From Deltaproteobacteria bacterium SG8_13 (lineage in GTDB: Bacteria; Desulfobacterota; Desulfobacteria; Desulfobacterales; SG8-13), in assembly GCA_001303025.1 (NCBI GenBank), contig LJNK01000057.1, forward strand, positions 1-36,667: a stretch of 36,667 nt of DNA. The letters run 5' to 3'. The first letter of the stretch is position 1. Each line of letters opens with the position of its first letter. Positions 24,978 to 33,983 of this stretch are shown here, one piece after another. The position numbers and the translations under genes are program-made. A model generated the notes under the pieces. The model had not been told where the DNA came from. It saw nothing but the letters and a program-made list of their open reading frames with translations, and searched no databases.

Positions 24978-25487
24978 GGGCATTCCCTCCCGAATCGCCT
25001 GCCGAAGCCGCCATGTAAATCGGTAAAAGGTCAGCGCTGGACTCCACAACCAAGACGCCCGATATCGCACAAAGGCCCGGTTTGTTCGCCCTTCGATTCG
25101 TAACCTGCCGCCGATTTCAAAAAAAATGCGCATATAACGAATTGGTTATTAGCCATTTGGTTTCTTTCTTCCAACAAGTGACCGGCGTCAATCTTATCGA
25201 CCAAAAGTTTTTGTTGACAAAGACGAGCCGGTCGTTTATTCGGCAAAATAGAACTGCGTTCTATTTTTGGGCGTATTGCGATTCCAATACCCAGGCGCTC
25301 AACCGGATACATCAGATGATCCACCCCCTTGTGTGCTGCTTTAAGGACCAACTGAACCTGAATGGTCTGACTGACCCCGCCCTGCTGCAGGGTCCAACCG
25401 TCAAATTGCGTTTGCCGGAATCATGCGGCCGGCCATACCGAATCGACCGACAATCGCCCTTCATTTCGAAATCAAGGAGAAAGAACG
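24978..25487. other. 510-nt leader region before the aldehyde dehydrogenase
   Basis: It contains a perfect TTGACA (25214-25219) and the large palindrome at 25245-25267. No supported gene is visible; a frame at 25082-25594 overlaps the aldehyde dehydrogenase and has no ribosome binding site. The stretch 25270-25470 shows nothing recognisable and may be a long 5' leader. Confidence 0.5.
25214..25267 (+). promoter_or_regulatory. Promoter -35 and 23-bp palindromic operator before the aldehyde dehydrogenase
   Basis: A perfect TTGACA at 25214-25219 is followed by only a poor -10 at 17 nt (TATTCG). Perfect 10-bp arms AAAATAGAAC and GTTCTATTTT around TGC occupy 25245-25267, near or just after the expected start point. 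A strong -35, weak -10 and palindrome suggest regulated transcription. Confidence 0.55.
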
Positions 25488-26891
25488 ATGGCACGACCCA
25501 TTACGGAGGAAGAAAAACAGTACGCTCGGGAACTGTTCAAACGGGCGCAAACGGCGCAGCAGCAGATTGCCCACCTGGATCAGGCTGCAGTTGACCGGGC
25601 GATTCAGGCAATCGGTTGGGCCACCTCCAATGAAAAGACTTTCACCCGGCTGGCTCATATGGGTGTTGACGAAAGCGGGCTGGGCGACAGGGAAGGAAGA
25701 CCGAACAAACGCTTCAAAATCAAGGGAATTCTCAGAGATGCCCTGCGGCAGAAAAGTATGGGTATCGTCGAGGAGATTCCTGAAAAAGGGCTGGTGAAAT
25801 ACGCAAAGCCGGTGGGGGTCATTGCCGCTTTGGTGCCCACCACCAATCCGGCCCTCACTCCTCCCGGCATGGGCATCTATGCCCTGAAGGCAAAGAATGC
25901 GGTGGTCTTTTCCCCCCATCCAAGGGCCAAGCAGACCACTCTTGAGACGGTGCGGGTGATGCGGGAGGCGTTGCGCAGAATCGGCCTGCCCGAGGATGTG
26001 TATGTGTGTGCCGAAAAACCTTCCATTCCACTGGCCCAGGAATTGATGGCCATCTGCGACCTGACCATTGCCACCGGCGGCCCTGCCATGGCCAAGGCGG
26101 CTCACAGCTCCGGCAAACCCGCCTATGCGGCCGGCCAGGGGAATTCAACCATGGTCATCGACGAGACCGCCGACATTGCTGAGGCGGCCCACAACACCAT
26201 GCTAAGCAAGATGTCTGATTTTGGTTCCGGGTGTTCGGCCGACGGCAACCTCATTGTCGAGGCGAGCATTTATGACGCCTTTCTGGATCAGTTGCAAAAA
26301 GAAGGAGGGTACCTGGTATCGGAAGAGGAGAAGAAAAAACTCGAACCCGTGCTGTGGCAGGACGGCCATCGAACCATTGATACCATTGCCTGTCCAGCCA
26401 GCACGATTGCGGAAAAAGCCGGCTTTCGCATCCCTGCCGACAAGAAATTCCTGATTGTCCGGGAAGAGAACATCGGCAAGGATTATCCGTTTTCCACCGA
26501 GAAGCTGGGCACACTCCTGTCCATATTCAAGTACTCCGGTTTCGAAAACGCTTTGGATATGGTGACCCGGATCTATTCGATACAGGGCAAAGGACATTCC
26601 TGCGGCATCTATTCGTTCAACGATGAGCATATCCACCAGCTTGCACTGACCGCTCCGGTCAGCCGAATGATGGTCAGACAGGCGCAGTCCAAAGCCAACG
26701 CAGGATCTTTTACAAACGGTATGCCCATGACTTCGAGCATGGGATGCGGGGTGTGGGCCGGCAATATCACCAATGAAAATATCTCCCTGAAGCACTACCT
26801 GAACTACACCTGGGTCGCCCGGACGATTCCCGAGGACAAGCCCGGCGATGAGGAGCTGTTCGGCGAATTCTACAATACGGAAACCTGGTAA
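25488..26891 (+). CDS. CoA-acylating aldehyde dehydrogenase (EutE/AdhE/SauS-like)
   Basis: The product has 467 residues, the length of EutE-type acylating aldehyde dehydrogenases. The Rossmann part has PVGVIAALVPTTNP (108-121) and SPHPRAK, both typical of CoA-acylating members, and the catalytic Cys is Cys249 in GSGCSADGN. It converts an aldehyde to acyl-CoA with NAD(P) and CoA. AAGGAGA precedes the ATG. The following ThDP enzyme begins immediately, so the pair could act in sequence: 2-oxo acid decarboxylation, then oxidation of the aldehyde to acyl-CoA. Sulfoacetaldehyde dehydrogenase (acylating) is a possible specificity, but I see no sulfonate-specific neighbour. Confidence 0.88.
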   Translation: MARPITEEEKQYARELFKRAQTAQQQIAHLDQAAVDRAIQAIGWATSNEKTFTRLAHMGVDESGLGDREGRPNKRFKIKGILRDALRQKSMGIVEEIPEKGLVKYAKPVGVIAALVPTTNPALTPPGMGIYALKAKNAVVFSPHPRAKQTTLETVRVMREALRRIGLPEDVYVCAEKPSIPLAQELMAICDLTIATGGPAMAKAAHSSGKPAYAAGQGNSTMVIDETADIAEAAHNTMLSKMSDFGSGCSADGNLIVEASIYDAFLDQLQKEGGYLVSEEEKKKLEPVLWQDGHRTIDTIACPASTIAEKAGFRIPADKKFLIVREENIGKDYPFSTEKLGTLLSIFKYSGFENALDMVTRIYSIQGKGHSCGIYSFNDEHIHQLALTAPVSRMMVRQAQSKANAGSFTNGMPMTSSMGCGVWAGNITNENISLKHYLNYTWVARTIPEDKPGDEELFGEFYNTETW

Positions 26892-26918
26892 ATGCCCAAC
26901 GCCGTTATGGAGGATCCC

Positions 26919-28679
26919 ATGAAAGATCTCGTTTCCCATCAACTCATAAAGTACCTGGAGAACCGTGGCGTCCGGCACGTCTTCGGGCTCTGCGGGCACA
27001 CCAATATCGCCGTACTGTCCGCCATGGAAAACAGCCCGATAGAGTTCGTCAACGTCCGCCACGAGCAGATCGCTGCCCATGCGGCCGATGGATATGCGCG
27101 GGTTTCCGGCAAGGCTGCGGTCCTGCTTACCCACCTGGGCCCCGGACTGACCAATGCTTCCACCGGCGTCGCCAATGCCGCACTGGACTCTATCCCCCTG
27201 GTGGTTATTGCCGGCGACGTGCCCAGCCACTACTACGGAAAGCATCCTCATCAGGAGGTAAACCTGCATGCCGATGGGGCGCAGTACGAAATCTACCGGC
27301 CATTTGTCAAACGGGCCTGGCGGGTAGATCGCCCGGAGCTGTTCCCGGAAATTATTGAAAAGGCCTTTCAGCTGGCAGAAAGCGGCCAGCCTGGTCCGGT
27401 GCTGGTCGACGTACCCATGGATATCTTCTCCAGGCAAGTAGATGTCGCGCTGTTCGAACGCCAGCAGCACAATGCCAAGGTGCTCAGGAAGCCTTCGATG
27501 GACGAGGCCACTGCCGAAGAGATTGTCAATCGGCTGGTCGCAGCCCGAAATCCGGTGATCTACGCCGGGGGCGGAGTGCTGCTTGCCGATGCCGCCGGTG
27601 AGCTGCGAAAACTGGTCGATAATCTCAGCCTGCCCGTTGCCCACAGCCTCATGGGCAAGGGCGCGCTGCCCGACGATCACCCCTTTATCCTCGGCATGAC
27701 CGGTTTCTGGGGGACGCATTACATCAATGATTCCTGCCGCAACGCGGATGTTATCCTGGCGCTGGGCACCCGCTTCAAAGAAGCGGACAGCAGCTCCTGG
27801 TATCCGGAGTACACCTTTGATATTCCCAAAACCAAATTGATTCAGATCGACATCGAACCGAGTGAAATCGGACGAAACTATCCGGTTGACATCGGTGTGG
27901 TCGCCGATCTGAAACAGGCCCTCGATGTGCTGCTGCGGGTGGCACGGTCCATCGTTCCAAAAGGTGTCCAACGCGATGCTTTAAGGAATGAGATCGCCGA
28001 AAACCAAAAGGCGTTCAAACAGAGCAATACGGAAATGGAGCAGAGCGATGCCTTTCCCATGATGCCGGAGCGCATTCTGGCCGAGGTGCGCGAAGTGCTG
28101 CCGCGAGATGCCATCATCACCACCGACGTGGGCTGGAACAAAAACGGGGTCGGGCAGCAATTTCCGGTCTATGAACCGGGAAGCATCCTCATCCCGGGGG
28201 GCTATGCCACGATGGGATTCGGCGGGCCGGCAGCCATTGGCGCCAAAATCGCCCGGCCGGACAAGGTGGTGATCGCCTTGATCGGAGATGGCGGGTTCGG
28301 GCAGAACCCGGCCCAGCTTGCCACGGCCCGGCACGGCAACATCGCCGTTATCTGGCTGATCATGAACAACAATGCCTTCGGCACCATCGCCGGACTGGAA
28401 AAGGCGCACTTCAACACGACCTACGGCACGGTTTTCGAAAAGAACGGGCAGTCGACCTCGCCCGATTATGCCGCCGTTGCCAGAGCCTACGGTGTGGAAG
28501 GAATTCGCATCAATGCAGCATCTGAATTCAAACCGGCCCTGATCGAGGCTATCGCCATGGACAAACCGGTGGTTCTGGACGTCCCGATGATCAACAACCC
28601 GGTGCCGACGGGCGGCCACTGGAACATTCTGGATATCTACTCACCGGGGAAAGAGATTTCCCACGTCAGTACGGACTGA
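26919..28679 (+). CDS. ThDP-dependent enzyme, acetolactate-synthase/2-oxoacid-decarboxylase family
   Basis: The product has 586 residues from ATG 26919, chosen because GGAGGA (26909-26914) precedes it; an alternative ATG at 26892 directly abuts the aldehyde dehydrogenase stop. The N-terminal PYR domain has the catalytic Glu49 in VRHEQ. A middle FAD/nucleotide-like domain follows (ILALGTRFKEAD). The C-terminal PP domain has the ThDP motif GDG (456-458) to NNN (483-485). The fold carries out decarboxylation or carboligation of 2-oxo acids. The pattern is closer to acetolactate synthase than to sulfoacetaldehyde acetyltransferase as I recall the latter. Co-translation with an acylating aldehyde dehydrogenase suggests 2-oxo acid to aldehyde to acyl-CoA. 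Confidence 0.88.
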   Translation: MKDLVSHQLIKYLENRGVRHVFGLCGHTNIAVLSAMENSPIEFVNVRHEQIAAHAADGYARVSGKAAVLLTHLGPGLTNASTGVANAALDSIPLVVIAGDVPSHYYGKHPHQEVNLHADGAQYEIYRPFVKRAWRVDRPELFPEIIEKAFQLAESGQPGPVLVDVPMDIFSRQVDVALFERQQHNAKVLRKPSMDEATAEEIVNRLVAARNPVIYAGGGVLLADAAGELRKLVDNLSLPVAHSLMGKGALPDDHPFILGMTGFWGTHYINDSCRNADVILALGTRFKEADSSSWYPEYTFDIPKTKLIQIDIEPSEIGRNYPVDIGVVADLKQALDVLLRVARSIVPKGVQRDALRNEIAENQKAFKQSNTEMEQSDAFPMMPERILAEVREVLPRDAIITTDVGWNKNGVGQQFPVYEPGSILIPGGYATMGFGGPAAIGAKIARPDKVVIALIGDGGFGQNPAQLATARHGNIAVIWLIMNNNAFGTIAGLEKAHFNTTYGTVFEKNGQSTSPDYAAVARAYGVEGIRINAASEFKPALIEAIAMDKPVVLDVPMINNPVPTGGHWNILDIYSPGKEISHVSTD

Positions 28680-28877
28680 CCGGCGGGGGGGCGGTCATCG
28701 ACGAGATGCGAGTGCCGGCAATTTCAGATTCTGCCGATCGAAGTGACCATTGCCTGTTATCTGTCCATAATGCAAATGAATGACTGGCTACAAATGCGGC
28801 TGTTTTTCATTGGCTGCATTGTAATTACCATATAACCCCTGGATTCAATACATCCACCAACCCAAAAGGAGGCAACC
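28680..28877. promoter_or_regulatory. Intergenic region before the TRAP operon
   Basis: These 198 nt are AT-rich in the second half, with TATAAC near 28835 but no well-spaced -35. A TTCT-N7-GAAG near 28730 is one base from the TTCT-N7-AGAA core found at the tct and TIM-barrel promoters. A separate promoter for the TRAP genes is plausible but not proven. Confidence 0.3.
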
Positions 28878-29885
28878 ATGTTTCGTTCCATAATTGCGTT
28901 AGGCATCGTTGTAATCTTCGCTGTTTTTTCAGCAACGGCCATGGCGGGACCTACCATCAAATTGGGTCATGTTGACCCGGCCGATTGGCAGAGTTCCAAA
29001 AAAGGAGCGGCCTCGGTGATCTTCAAGAACATCGTCGAAGGCGAGTCGGATATGAAGGTCGAGCTGTTTCCGGCCAAGGCCCTGGGTGACGAAAATGCGC
29101 TGGTCCAGCAGGTTCAGGAAGGGACCACGCAGATGACCCTCGTATCCGGTGCCATGTCAACGGTGTGCAAGGCAGCCGATGTCCTCAACATCCCGTATAC
29201 GTTCGCGTCACCGACCATTGCCTGGGACGTGCTCGATGGCCCGTTCGGTCAGGAGTTGGCAGAGCATTGCCTCAAGAAGACCGGGTTGCGGACGCTGGCA
29301 TACGGAGAAACGGGTTTCCGGAATTTCACCAACAACGTTCGGGAAATCAAGACGCCTGCGGATATGAAAGGCCTCAAGTTCAGGGTTCAGCCGATCCCGC
29401 TGTATGTGGAAATGGTAAAAGGACTGGGAGGCGAGCCGACTCCGATTGCCTGGTCCGAGCTGCCCAATGCTCTGGCAACCGGTGTTGTCGATGGCCAGGA
29501 AAACCCGGTCGGTGTTATTTACAACAACAAACTTCATAAATTGCAGAAGTATCTGGTACTGGACGGACACGTTTACGCAGCGGACTTTATTCTGATCAAT
29601 GATGAATTCTTCAAGTCGCTGCCGGCCAAAGACCAGGCGGTCATTCAAAAGGCAGCCCGCATTGCCGGCGTCATGGGGCGTGCCATTCAGCAGTTCAATA
29701 CTGCAGAAGGGGTGACCAAGGTCGCTGCTGAAGGGATGAAAGTCTATTCTCCGACCGCCGCGGATATGGCACAGTTCCAGAAGCTGGCGCAGCCGGCCGT
29801 TAAGAAGTGGCTGGCCGGTGAACTCGGTCAAGATGCGGTATGGATTGACAAACTCGATGCTGCGGTGAAGGCGGCATCCAAATAA
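28878..29885 (+). CDS. dctP: TRAP transporter solute-binding protein DctP
   Basis: The product has 335 residues with a signal peptide (MFRSIIALGI to TAMA, about 23 residues). It has the DctP pattern: IKLGHVDPADW at the N-terminus, ELFPAKALGDENALVQQVQEGT, and GLKFRVQPIPLYVEMVKGLGGEPTPIAWSELPNALATGVVDGQENP, in which the Arg in KFRVQ normally pairs with the substrate carboxylate. It captures a carboxylate in the periplasm. AAGGAGG precedes the ATG. A stem-loop lies between it and dctQ. It represents a second, distinct high-affinity uptake system in addition to tctCBA. Confidence 0.94.
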   Translation: MFRSIIALGIVVIFAVFSATAMAGPTIKLGHVDPADWQSSKKGAASVIFKNIVEGESDMKVELFPAKALGDENALVQQVQEGTTQMTLVSGAMSTVCKAADVLNIPYTFASPTIAWDVLDGPFGQELAEHCLKKTGLRTLAYGETGFRNFTNNVREIKTPADMKGLKFRVQPIPLYVEMVKGLGGEPTPIAWSELPNALATGVVDGQENPVGVIYNNKLHKLQKYLVLDGHVYAADFILINDEFFKSLPAKDQAVIQKAARIAGVMGRAIQQFNTAEGVTKVAAEGMKVYSPTAADMAQFQKLAQPAVKKWLAGELGQDAVWIDKLDAAVKAASK

Positions 29886-29902
29886 TCGGCAATAACCGGT
29901 TG

Positions 29903-29932
29903 CGACCGGAAAGGCGACTCGCCTTCCGGTCG
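29903..29932 (+). terminator. Intercistronic stem-loop after dctP
   Basis: Arms CGACCGGAAAGGCGA and TCGCCTTCCGGTCG are complementary apart from one bulged A, with a minimal loop. No T-run follows. As with the tctC-tctB stem, it probably stabilises the binding-protein mRNA or partly terminates transcription, giving an excess of DctP over the membrane subunits. Confidence 0.65.
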
Positions 29933-30000
29933 TCCTCCTATCGGAAACGCCCAATGAATCGCTTCTCCTGTTTCACTGGCAAGAGAAGGGAAAGGCATCC

Positions 30001-30555
30001 GTGCAGCGCATCGTTCAACGGACGATAGACCTCTTTTCGAAATTCGCCGCCGCCGGCGCTTCGCTGTCCATGGGTGTGCTTTTTTTGATTGTTTTCTTCA
30101 ATTCCGTCCGTCGATACACCATCGGCAAATCCCTTGAGTGGGGAGAGGAGATGCCGATATTTATCGCCATATACGGCGTTATGTTCGGGATTGCCTGGGC
30201 CTACCTGCAGGATCGGCACATCCGCTTCACCATGTTGATCCGGTTCCTGTCGGAGTCATTAATCCGAAAGCTGTACATGCTCGTCGACCTGATCATGGTG
30301 GGTAACGGCGTGCTGCTGACCTATTCCGGCTGGATGTTTGTCCTCAGACGCGGCGGCATAGAGTCATCCGGGATTATCAACCTGGCGAAAGATCTCAGGT
30401 CCCTGACCGGTTGGGACAGCATGATCTGGATAGGGTACCAGTATCCCTATCAGGCAGCAATGGTATTGGGCGGTGTCATGCTTTCCATTGCAGCCCTGCT
30501 GAAACTCCTCCAACGTGCAGCGGAACCTGCAGCGCTGGAATCCGTCGGAGAGTGA
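30001..30555 (+). CDS. dctQ: TRAP transporter small membrane subunit DctQ
   Basis: The product has 184 residues with four hydrophobic segments. The pattern matches DctQ: VFFNSVRRYTIGKSLEWGEEMPIF early (the N.v.Ry....l.w.eE signature) and AYLQDRHIRF after the second helix. The start is GTG 30001 with GGGAAAGG about 6 nt upstream. It bridges DctP and DctM. The DctM start lies 4 nt after its stop. The C-terminal extension after the last helix is short and charged. Confidence 0.9.
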   Translation: MQRIVQRTIDLFSKFAAAGASLSMGVLFLIVFFNSVRRYTIGKSLEWGEEMPIFIAIYGVMFGIAWAYLQDRHIRFTMLIRFLSESLIRKLYMLVDLIMVGNGVLLTYSGWMFVLRRGGIESSGIINLAKDLRSLTGWDSMIWIGYQYPYQAAMVLGGVMLSIAALLKLLQRAAEPAALESVGE

Positions 30556-30559
30556 ACCC

Positions 30560-31831
30560 ATGGTCTATGCCATCCTGATTATTTGCTTAATTATCGGTGT
30601 ACCGGTAGCCTTCGCCATCGTTGCAGCCCTGATGTATTTCATGGCGGTTGGTGAATTCCCCTATCATATTCGTATCGTTGCCACCCAGATGTTCGGCGGG
30701 ATTCAATCCTATCCCCTATTGGCGATCCCCCTGTTCATTCTCGCCGGTGAACTGATGAATGAATCGGGCATCACCAGTCGGATCATCGCTTTTACCAACG
30801 TTTTCGTCGGCCGGTTGCGTGCAGGTCTGGCCATGGTCAATATCTGGGCTTCGGTTATCTTTGCAGGGCTGTCCGGTTCCGCGGTTGCGGACACCTCCGC
30901 CATTGGACGGGTCTTCATCCCCGAGATGGAGAAAAGGGGCTACCCGCGCGATTTTTCCGCGGCGATTACCGCCGCTTCCTCGGTGATCGGCCCTATTATT
31001 CCACCGTCCATCCCGGTGATCATCTACGCGTTGATCGTGACCGGTGTTTCCGTTCCGGGCATGTTCCTGGGCGGTGTCATTCCGGGGATTTTACTGGCAA
31101 TTTTTCTGTCCATATATGTGATGGTATTTGCCGGCCATTACCAGAAAGACGACCCGAACGAGTCCGTCGGATCCAAAAGAAAAATTCTTCTGCAGGGCAT
31201 CATCCCGCTGCTGATGCCGGTCTTTGTGGTGGGCAGCATCCTTTTTGGTGTGGTCACCCCGACCGAGGCTGCCAGTTTTGCGGTGGCCTATGCGCTGATT
31301 GTAGGCCTGTTCCTGCTGCGGGAGCTCAAATGGACCGATCTGCCCCGGATCTTTGGCAATTCTATGCGCGACACGGCCGTCATCATGATTATCATGTCCG
31401 CTGTTGCCGCAGCCAACTGGCTGATGACCTACAATCGCATCCCCAACATGATCACCGATTTTGCCCTGGCGTATATGACCGCAAAGTGGATGTTCCTGGT
31501 TTCCTCGATGGCTCTGTTCCTTTTTGCCGGGCTTTTTTTAGAGGGGATCGCCGCAATGCTGGTGTTGGTGCCCATACTGCATCCTATCGCTGTCAGCATG
31601 GGGGTCGACCCCACCCATTTCGGCATCCTGGTCGTCTTCAATCTGATGATCGGGCTGATTACGCCACCGATGGGCCTGTGTCTCTTCGTGGCCGATTCGG
31701 TGGCCAATGTGGGTTTAGGGCCGCTGGTGCGCCAGATCATCCCATTGTTTTTCGTCGAGCTGTTGGTGTTGATCATTATTTCTTTTTTCCCGGTGGCCGT
31801 CATCGGCCTGCCAAATCTGCTGGGCTTTTAG
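30560..31831 (+). CDS. dctM: TRAP transporter large membrane subunit DctM
   Basis: The product has 423 residues with about 12 hydrophobic segments. DctM motifs include IPLFILAGELMNESGIT, WASVIFAGLSGSAVADTSAIG and IGPIIPPSIPVIIYALI. A late FNLMIGLITPPMGLCLFV block is also diagnostic. It forms the sodium-coupled substrate channel with DctQ. ATG 30560 is 4 nt after the dctQ stop; an upstream in-frame start at 30515 inside dctQ is less likely. The gene completes a standard dctPQM operon. Confidence 0.94.
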   Translation: MVYAILIICLIIGVPVAFAIVAALMYFMAVGEFPYHIRIVATQMFGGIQSYPLLAIPLFILAGELMNESGITSRIIAFTNVFVGRLRAGLAMVNIWASVIFAGLSGSAVADTSAIGRVFIPEMEKRGYPRDFSAAITAASSVIGPIIPPSIPVIIYALIVTGVSVPGMFLGGVIPGILLAIFLSIYVMVFAGHYQKDDPNESVGSKRKILLQGIIPLLMPVFVVGSILFGVVTPTEAASFAVAYALIVGLFLLRELKWTDLPRIFGNSMRDTAVIMIIMSAVAAANWLMTYNRIPNMITDFALAYMTAKWMFLVSSMALFLFAGLFLEGIAAMLVLVPILHPIAVSMGVDPTHFGILVVFNLMIGLITPPMGLCLFVADSVANVGLGPLVRQIIPLFFVELLVLIIISFFPVAVIGLPNLLGF

Positions 31832-31968
31832 ACAGCACCGGCGGCGCCCACGATATAATCAGGGTTGCCGGGCAGCAATCGCGGCTGTCCCCGGGCCAGG
31901 AACCTGCATGAATTGTCGGGGGAAATATCCGGCCCGGCGGTGCCCGGCGAGCGAATCGATGCTGAATA

Positions 31969-32922
31969 GTGATGAAAACAGAACCACTGATGGCAGGGAC
32001 CATGAACGCAGATCAGACCCAACAAGCGATTATTTTAGAAGATGAAGCTCTCCGTGACGGATTTCAGATGGAGACGAGAATTTTTTCCCTCGAGGAGAAG
32101 CTGCAACTCTTCGAGATGCTCAAGAAAGCCGGCATACCGAGAATTCAGGTGGGGTCCTTCGTTCATCCGAAGGTGGTTCCGCAGATGGCCGACACCGATG
32201 AGCTCATCCGAACGTTGGGGAAACAGCAAGGCACGGTGGTATCGGCCTTGATCCTGAACGAAAAGGGATTGGAGCGGGCTCTTGGTTGTGGGGTGGCACA
32301 CGTCAGCATGTCCGTGTCGATCAGCGACACCCACAGCCGCAAAAATGCCGGCCGCCCGGCCGCCGAAGCCCTCGAGAGCATGACCGGCTTGATCCGTGCA
32401 GCCCTGGACGCCGGGCTGGCTGTGCGCGCCGGGCTGCAGTGCGTGTTCGGCTGTGTGTACGAGGGCCGGATTTCAGAGGATGCTGTTTTGGAGGCCACGG
32501 AGAAAATGGCCGGGACCGGTGTGAAAGAGATCAACCTGGCTGACACCACCGGAATGGCCACGCCGGAATCGATCCGGCACATGGTGACCAAGGTGAGGAA
32601 GCAATTGCCCGAGATGGGGTTCTCGCTCCACCTGCACGATACCCGCGGACTGGGTTTGGCCAACATGTACAGCGGTTATCAGACCGGCATTCGCACATTC
32701 GATGTCTGCACCGGAGGACTGGGGGGATGCCCCTTTGTAAAGGGGGCAGCCGGCAATGTCCCGACAGAAGATGCCGTCAACATGTTCGAAAGCATGGGAA
32801 TTCGCACCGGAGTCGATCTGGGGGCAACCTGCGAGGCGGTCGCATTTCTCGAAAAGACGTTGGGACGCACCCTCCCGGGACGCATGAAACGGGTCCTCGA
32901 GCACCAGAGCGGATGCTGCTAA
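31969..32922 (+). CDS. HMG-CoA-lyase-like DRE-TIM metallolyase
   Basis: The product has 317 residues. The DRE-TIM start is EDEALRDGFQME (Arg29-Asp30, equivalent to the EVGPRDGLQNE of HMG-CoA lyases). The metal ligands are His221 and His223 in LHLHDTRG. The HMG-CoA lyase catalytic loop has Cys254 in GGCPFVKGAAGN, with Asn263. It should cleave a 3-hydroxy-3-substituted acyl-CoA or related aldol to acetyl-CoA (or another acyl-CoA) plus an oxo acid. Alternative starts exist at 31990 and 32002; 32002 has AGGG just upstream. It follows dctM by 137 nt on the same strand. The exact acyl-CoA is unknown. Confidence 0.87.
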   Translation: MMKTEPLMAGTMNADQTQQAIILEDEALRDGFQMETRIFSLEEKLQLFEMLKKAGIPRIQVGSFVHPKVVPQMADTDELIRTLGKQQGTVVSALILNEKGLERALGCGVAHVSMSVSISDTHSRKNAGRPAAEALESMTGLIRAALDAGLAVRAGLQCVFGCVYEGRISEDAVLEATEKMAGTGVKEINLADTTGMATPESIRHMVTKVRKQLPEMGFSLHLHDTRGLGLANMYSGYQTGIRTFDVCTGGLGGCPFVKGAAGNVPTEDAVNMFESMGIRTGVDLGATCEAVAFLEKTLGRTLPGRMKRVLEHQSGCC

Positions 32923-33114
32923 GCACGCAGCGGACCCTGTGATGCATCTGAAGAGGGAAATCGCCTCCATGAGTTTCGCCACCCGATTTCACCATTCGGG
33001 GAGCGGGGCTTCGCCCGAAAGGAACGCGGGCATGGTTTCCCGGCGGACCGGACGGCATCGAACGTCTAACAGGATTTGGTGTTCACTGACCAACCGAACG
33101 AACAAGGAAATGTG

Positions 33115-33885
33115 ATGCGACTTCAAAGCGAACAGAAAGTAACGGTAAGAGGCAAAGTCATCGGCGGTCCCGACCCACTGGTCTGCCTGCCGCTGGTGGC
33201 GGAGACCAAAGCGGATCTGCTCGGCCAGGCAACCGAATTGACAGCCCTGGCTCCGGATCTGCTGGAGTGGCGGATCGACGGTTATGGCAAGGTGGAAGAT
33301 GTCGATGATAGTCTCCAGGCGCTGCGGGAACTGCGGGCAGCCATCGGAGAAATTCCGCTGATTTTCACCTGCCGGATCGACGCTGAAGGCGGTATGAAAA
33401 AGATCGAGCAGCAGGTGCGCTTGGAGCTGATTACGGAAGCCATGCGCACCGGAGCGGCGGATATCATCGATGTCGAAATGTGCAATGAACGGCCGTTTAC
33501 CGACGGCGTCATCGAAGCGAGCCGCAGCCATGGCGCCAAGCTGATTTTTTCATACCACAATTTCGACAAAACGCCGGACGAAGCTTCCATACAGGGTAAA
33601 TTGGTCGAGGCTCGGGATCTGGGAGCGGATATCGCCAAAGTCGCCGTGATGCCGAGAAATTATCAGGATGTCCTGACATTGCTGAGCGCCACCCTCAAGG
33701 CCCGAAGCGAAGGGTTGGGCATTCCGATCGTAACGATGTCCATGGGACCGGAGGGAGCAGTTACCCGGCTGGCCGGCGGACTGTTTGGCTCGGACATCAC
33801 CTTTGCCATCGGCAAGCAGGCTTCCGCTCCCGGGCAGATCCCCATCGGTGCCCTTAGAAAGGCAATGGACGCCCTATACGGCTAA
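33115..33885 (+). CDS. aroD: Type I 3-dehydroquinate dehydratase
   Basis: The product has 256 residues, normal AroD length. The N-terminal VTVRGKVIG and PDLLEWRID (Glu51), the catalytic His148 in SYHNFDKTP, the Schiff-base Lys175 in AKVAVMP, and the late MSMGPEG and SAPGQIPIG loops are all present. It dehydrates 3-dehydroquinate to 3-dehydroshikimate. ATG 33115 has AAGGAAA upstream; a start at 33076 is less likely. Type I enzymes serve biosynthesis or quinate breakdown. Here the gene lies between an HMG-CoA-lyase-like gene and an IclR gene, downstream of a TRAP transporter, which favours catabolism. A 174-nt gap precedes it without a clear promoter. Confidence 0.93.
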   Translation: MRLQSEQKVTVRGKVIGGPDPLVCLPLVAETKADLLGQATELTALAPDLLEWRIDGYGKVEDVDDSLQALRELRAAIGEIPLIFTCRIDAEGGMKKIEQQVRLELITEAMRTGAADIIDVEMCNERPFTDGVIEASRSHGAKLIFSYHNFDKTPDEASIQGKLVEARDLGADIAKVAVMPRNYQDVLTLLSATLKARSEGLGIPIVTMSMGPEGAVTRLAGGLFGSDITFAIGKQASAPGQIPIGALRKAMDALYG

Positions 33886-33927
33886 AGGAACCATTGTCCA
33901 GTGATGTGAGATCGGGGGGACATCCGG

Positions 33928-33949
33928 ATCGGAATTTCCTGTTCCCGAT
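33928..33949. promoter_or_regulatory. Imperfect palindrome before the second IclR gene
   Basis: ATCGGAA and TTCCCGAT arms with one bulge surround a 7-nt centre, 35 nt before the IclR start. Its position fits an autoregulatory operator, but it does not match the other palindromes in the window. Confidence 0.3.
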
Positions 33950-33983
33950 TCAAAAAGTCTAGTGGATAACGGAGCCGTCTATC

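Noticed and set aside
25082..25594. Open frame of 170 codons before the aldehyde dehydrogenase
   Set aside because: It overlaps the strongly supported aldehyde dehydrogenase, lacks a ribosome binding site and has no recognisable pattern.
26919..28679. Sulfoacetaldehyde acetyltransferase (Xsc)
   Set aside because: The N-terminal and middle segments fit acetolactate-synthase-type enzymes better, and no phosphotransacetylase or sulfonate-specific gene is adjacent.
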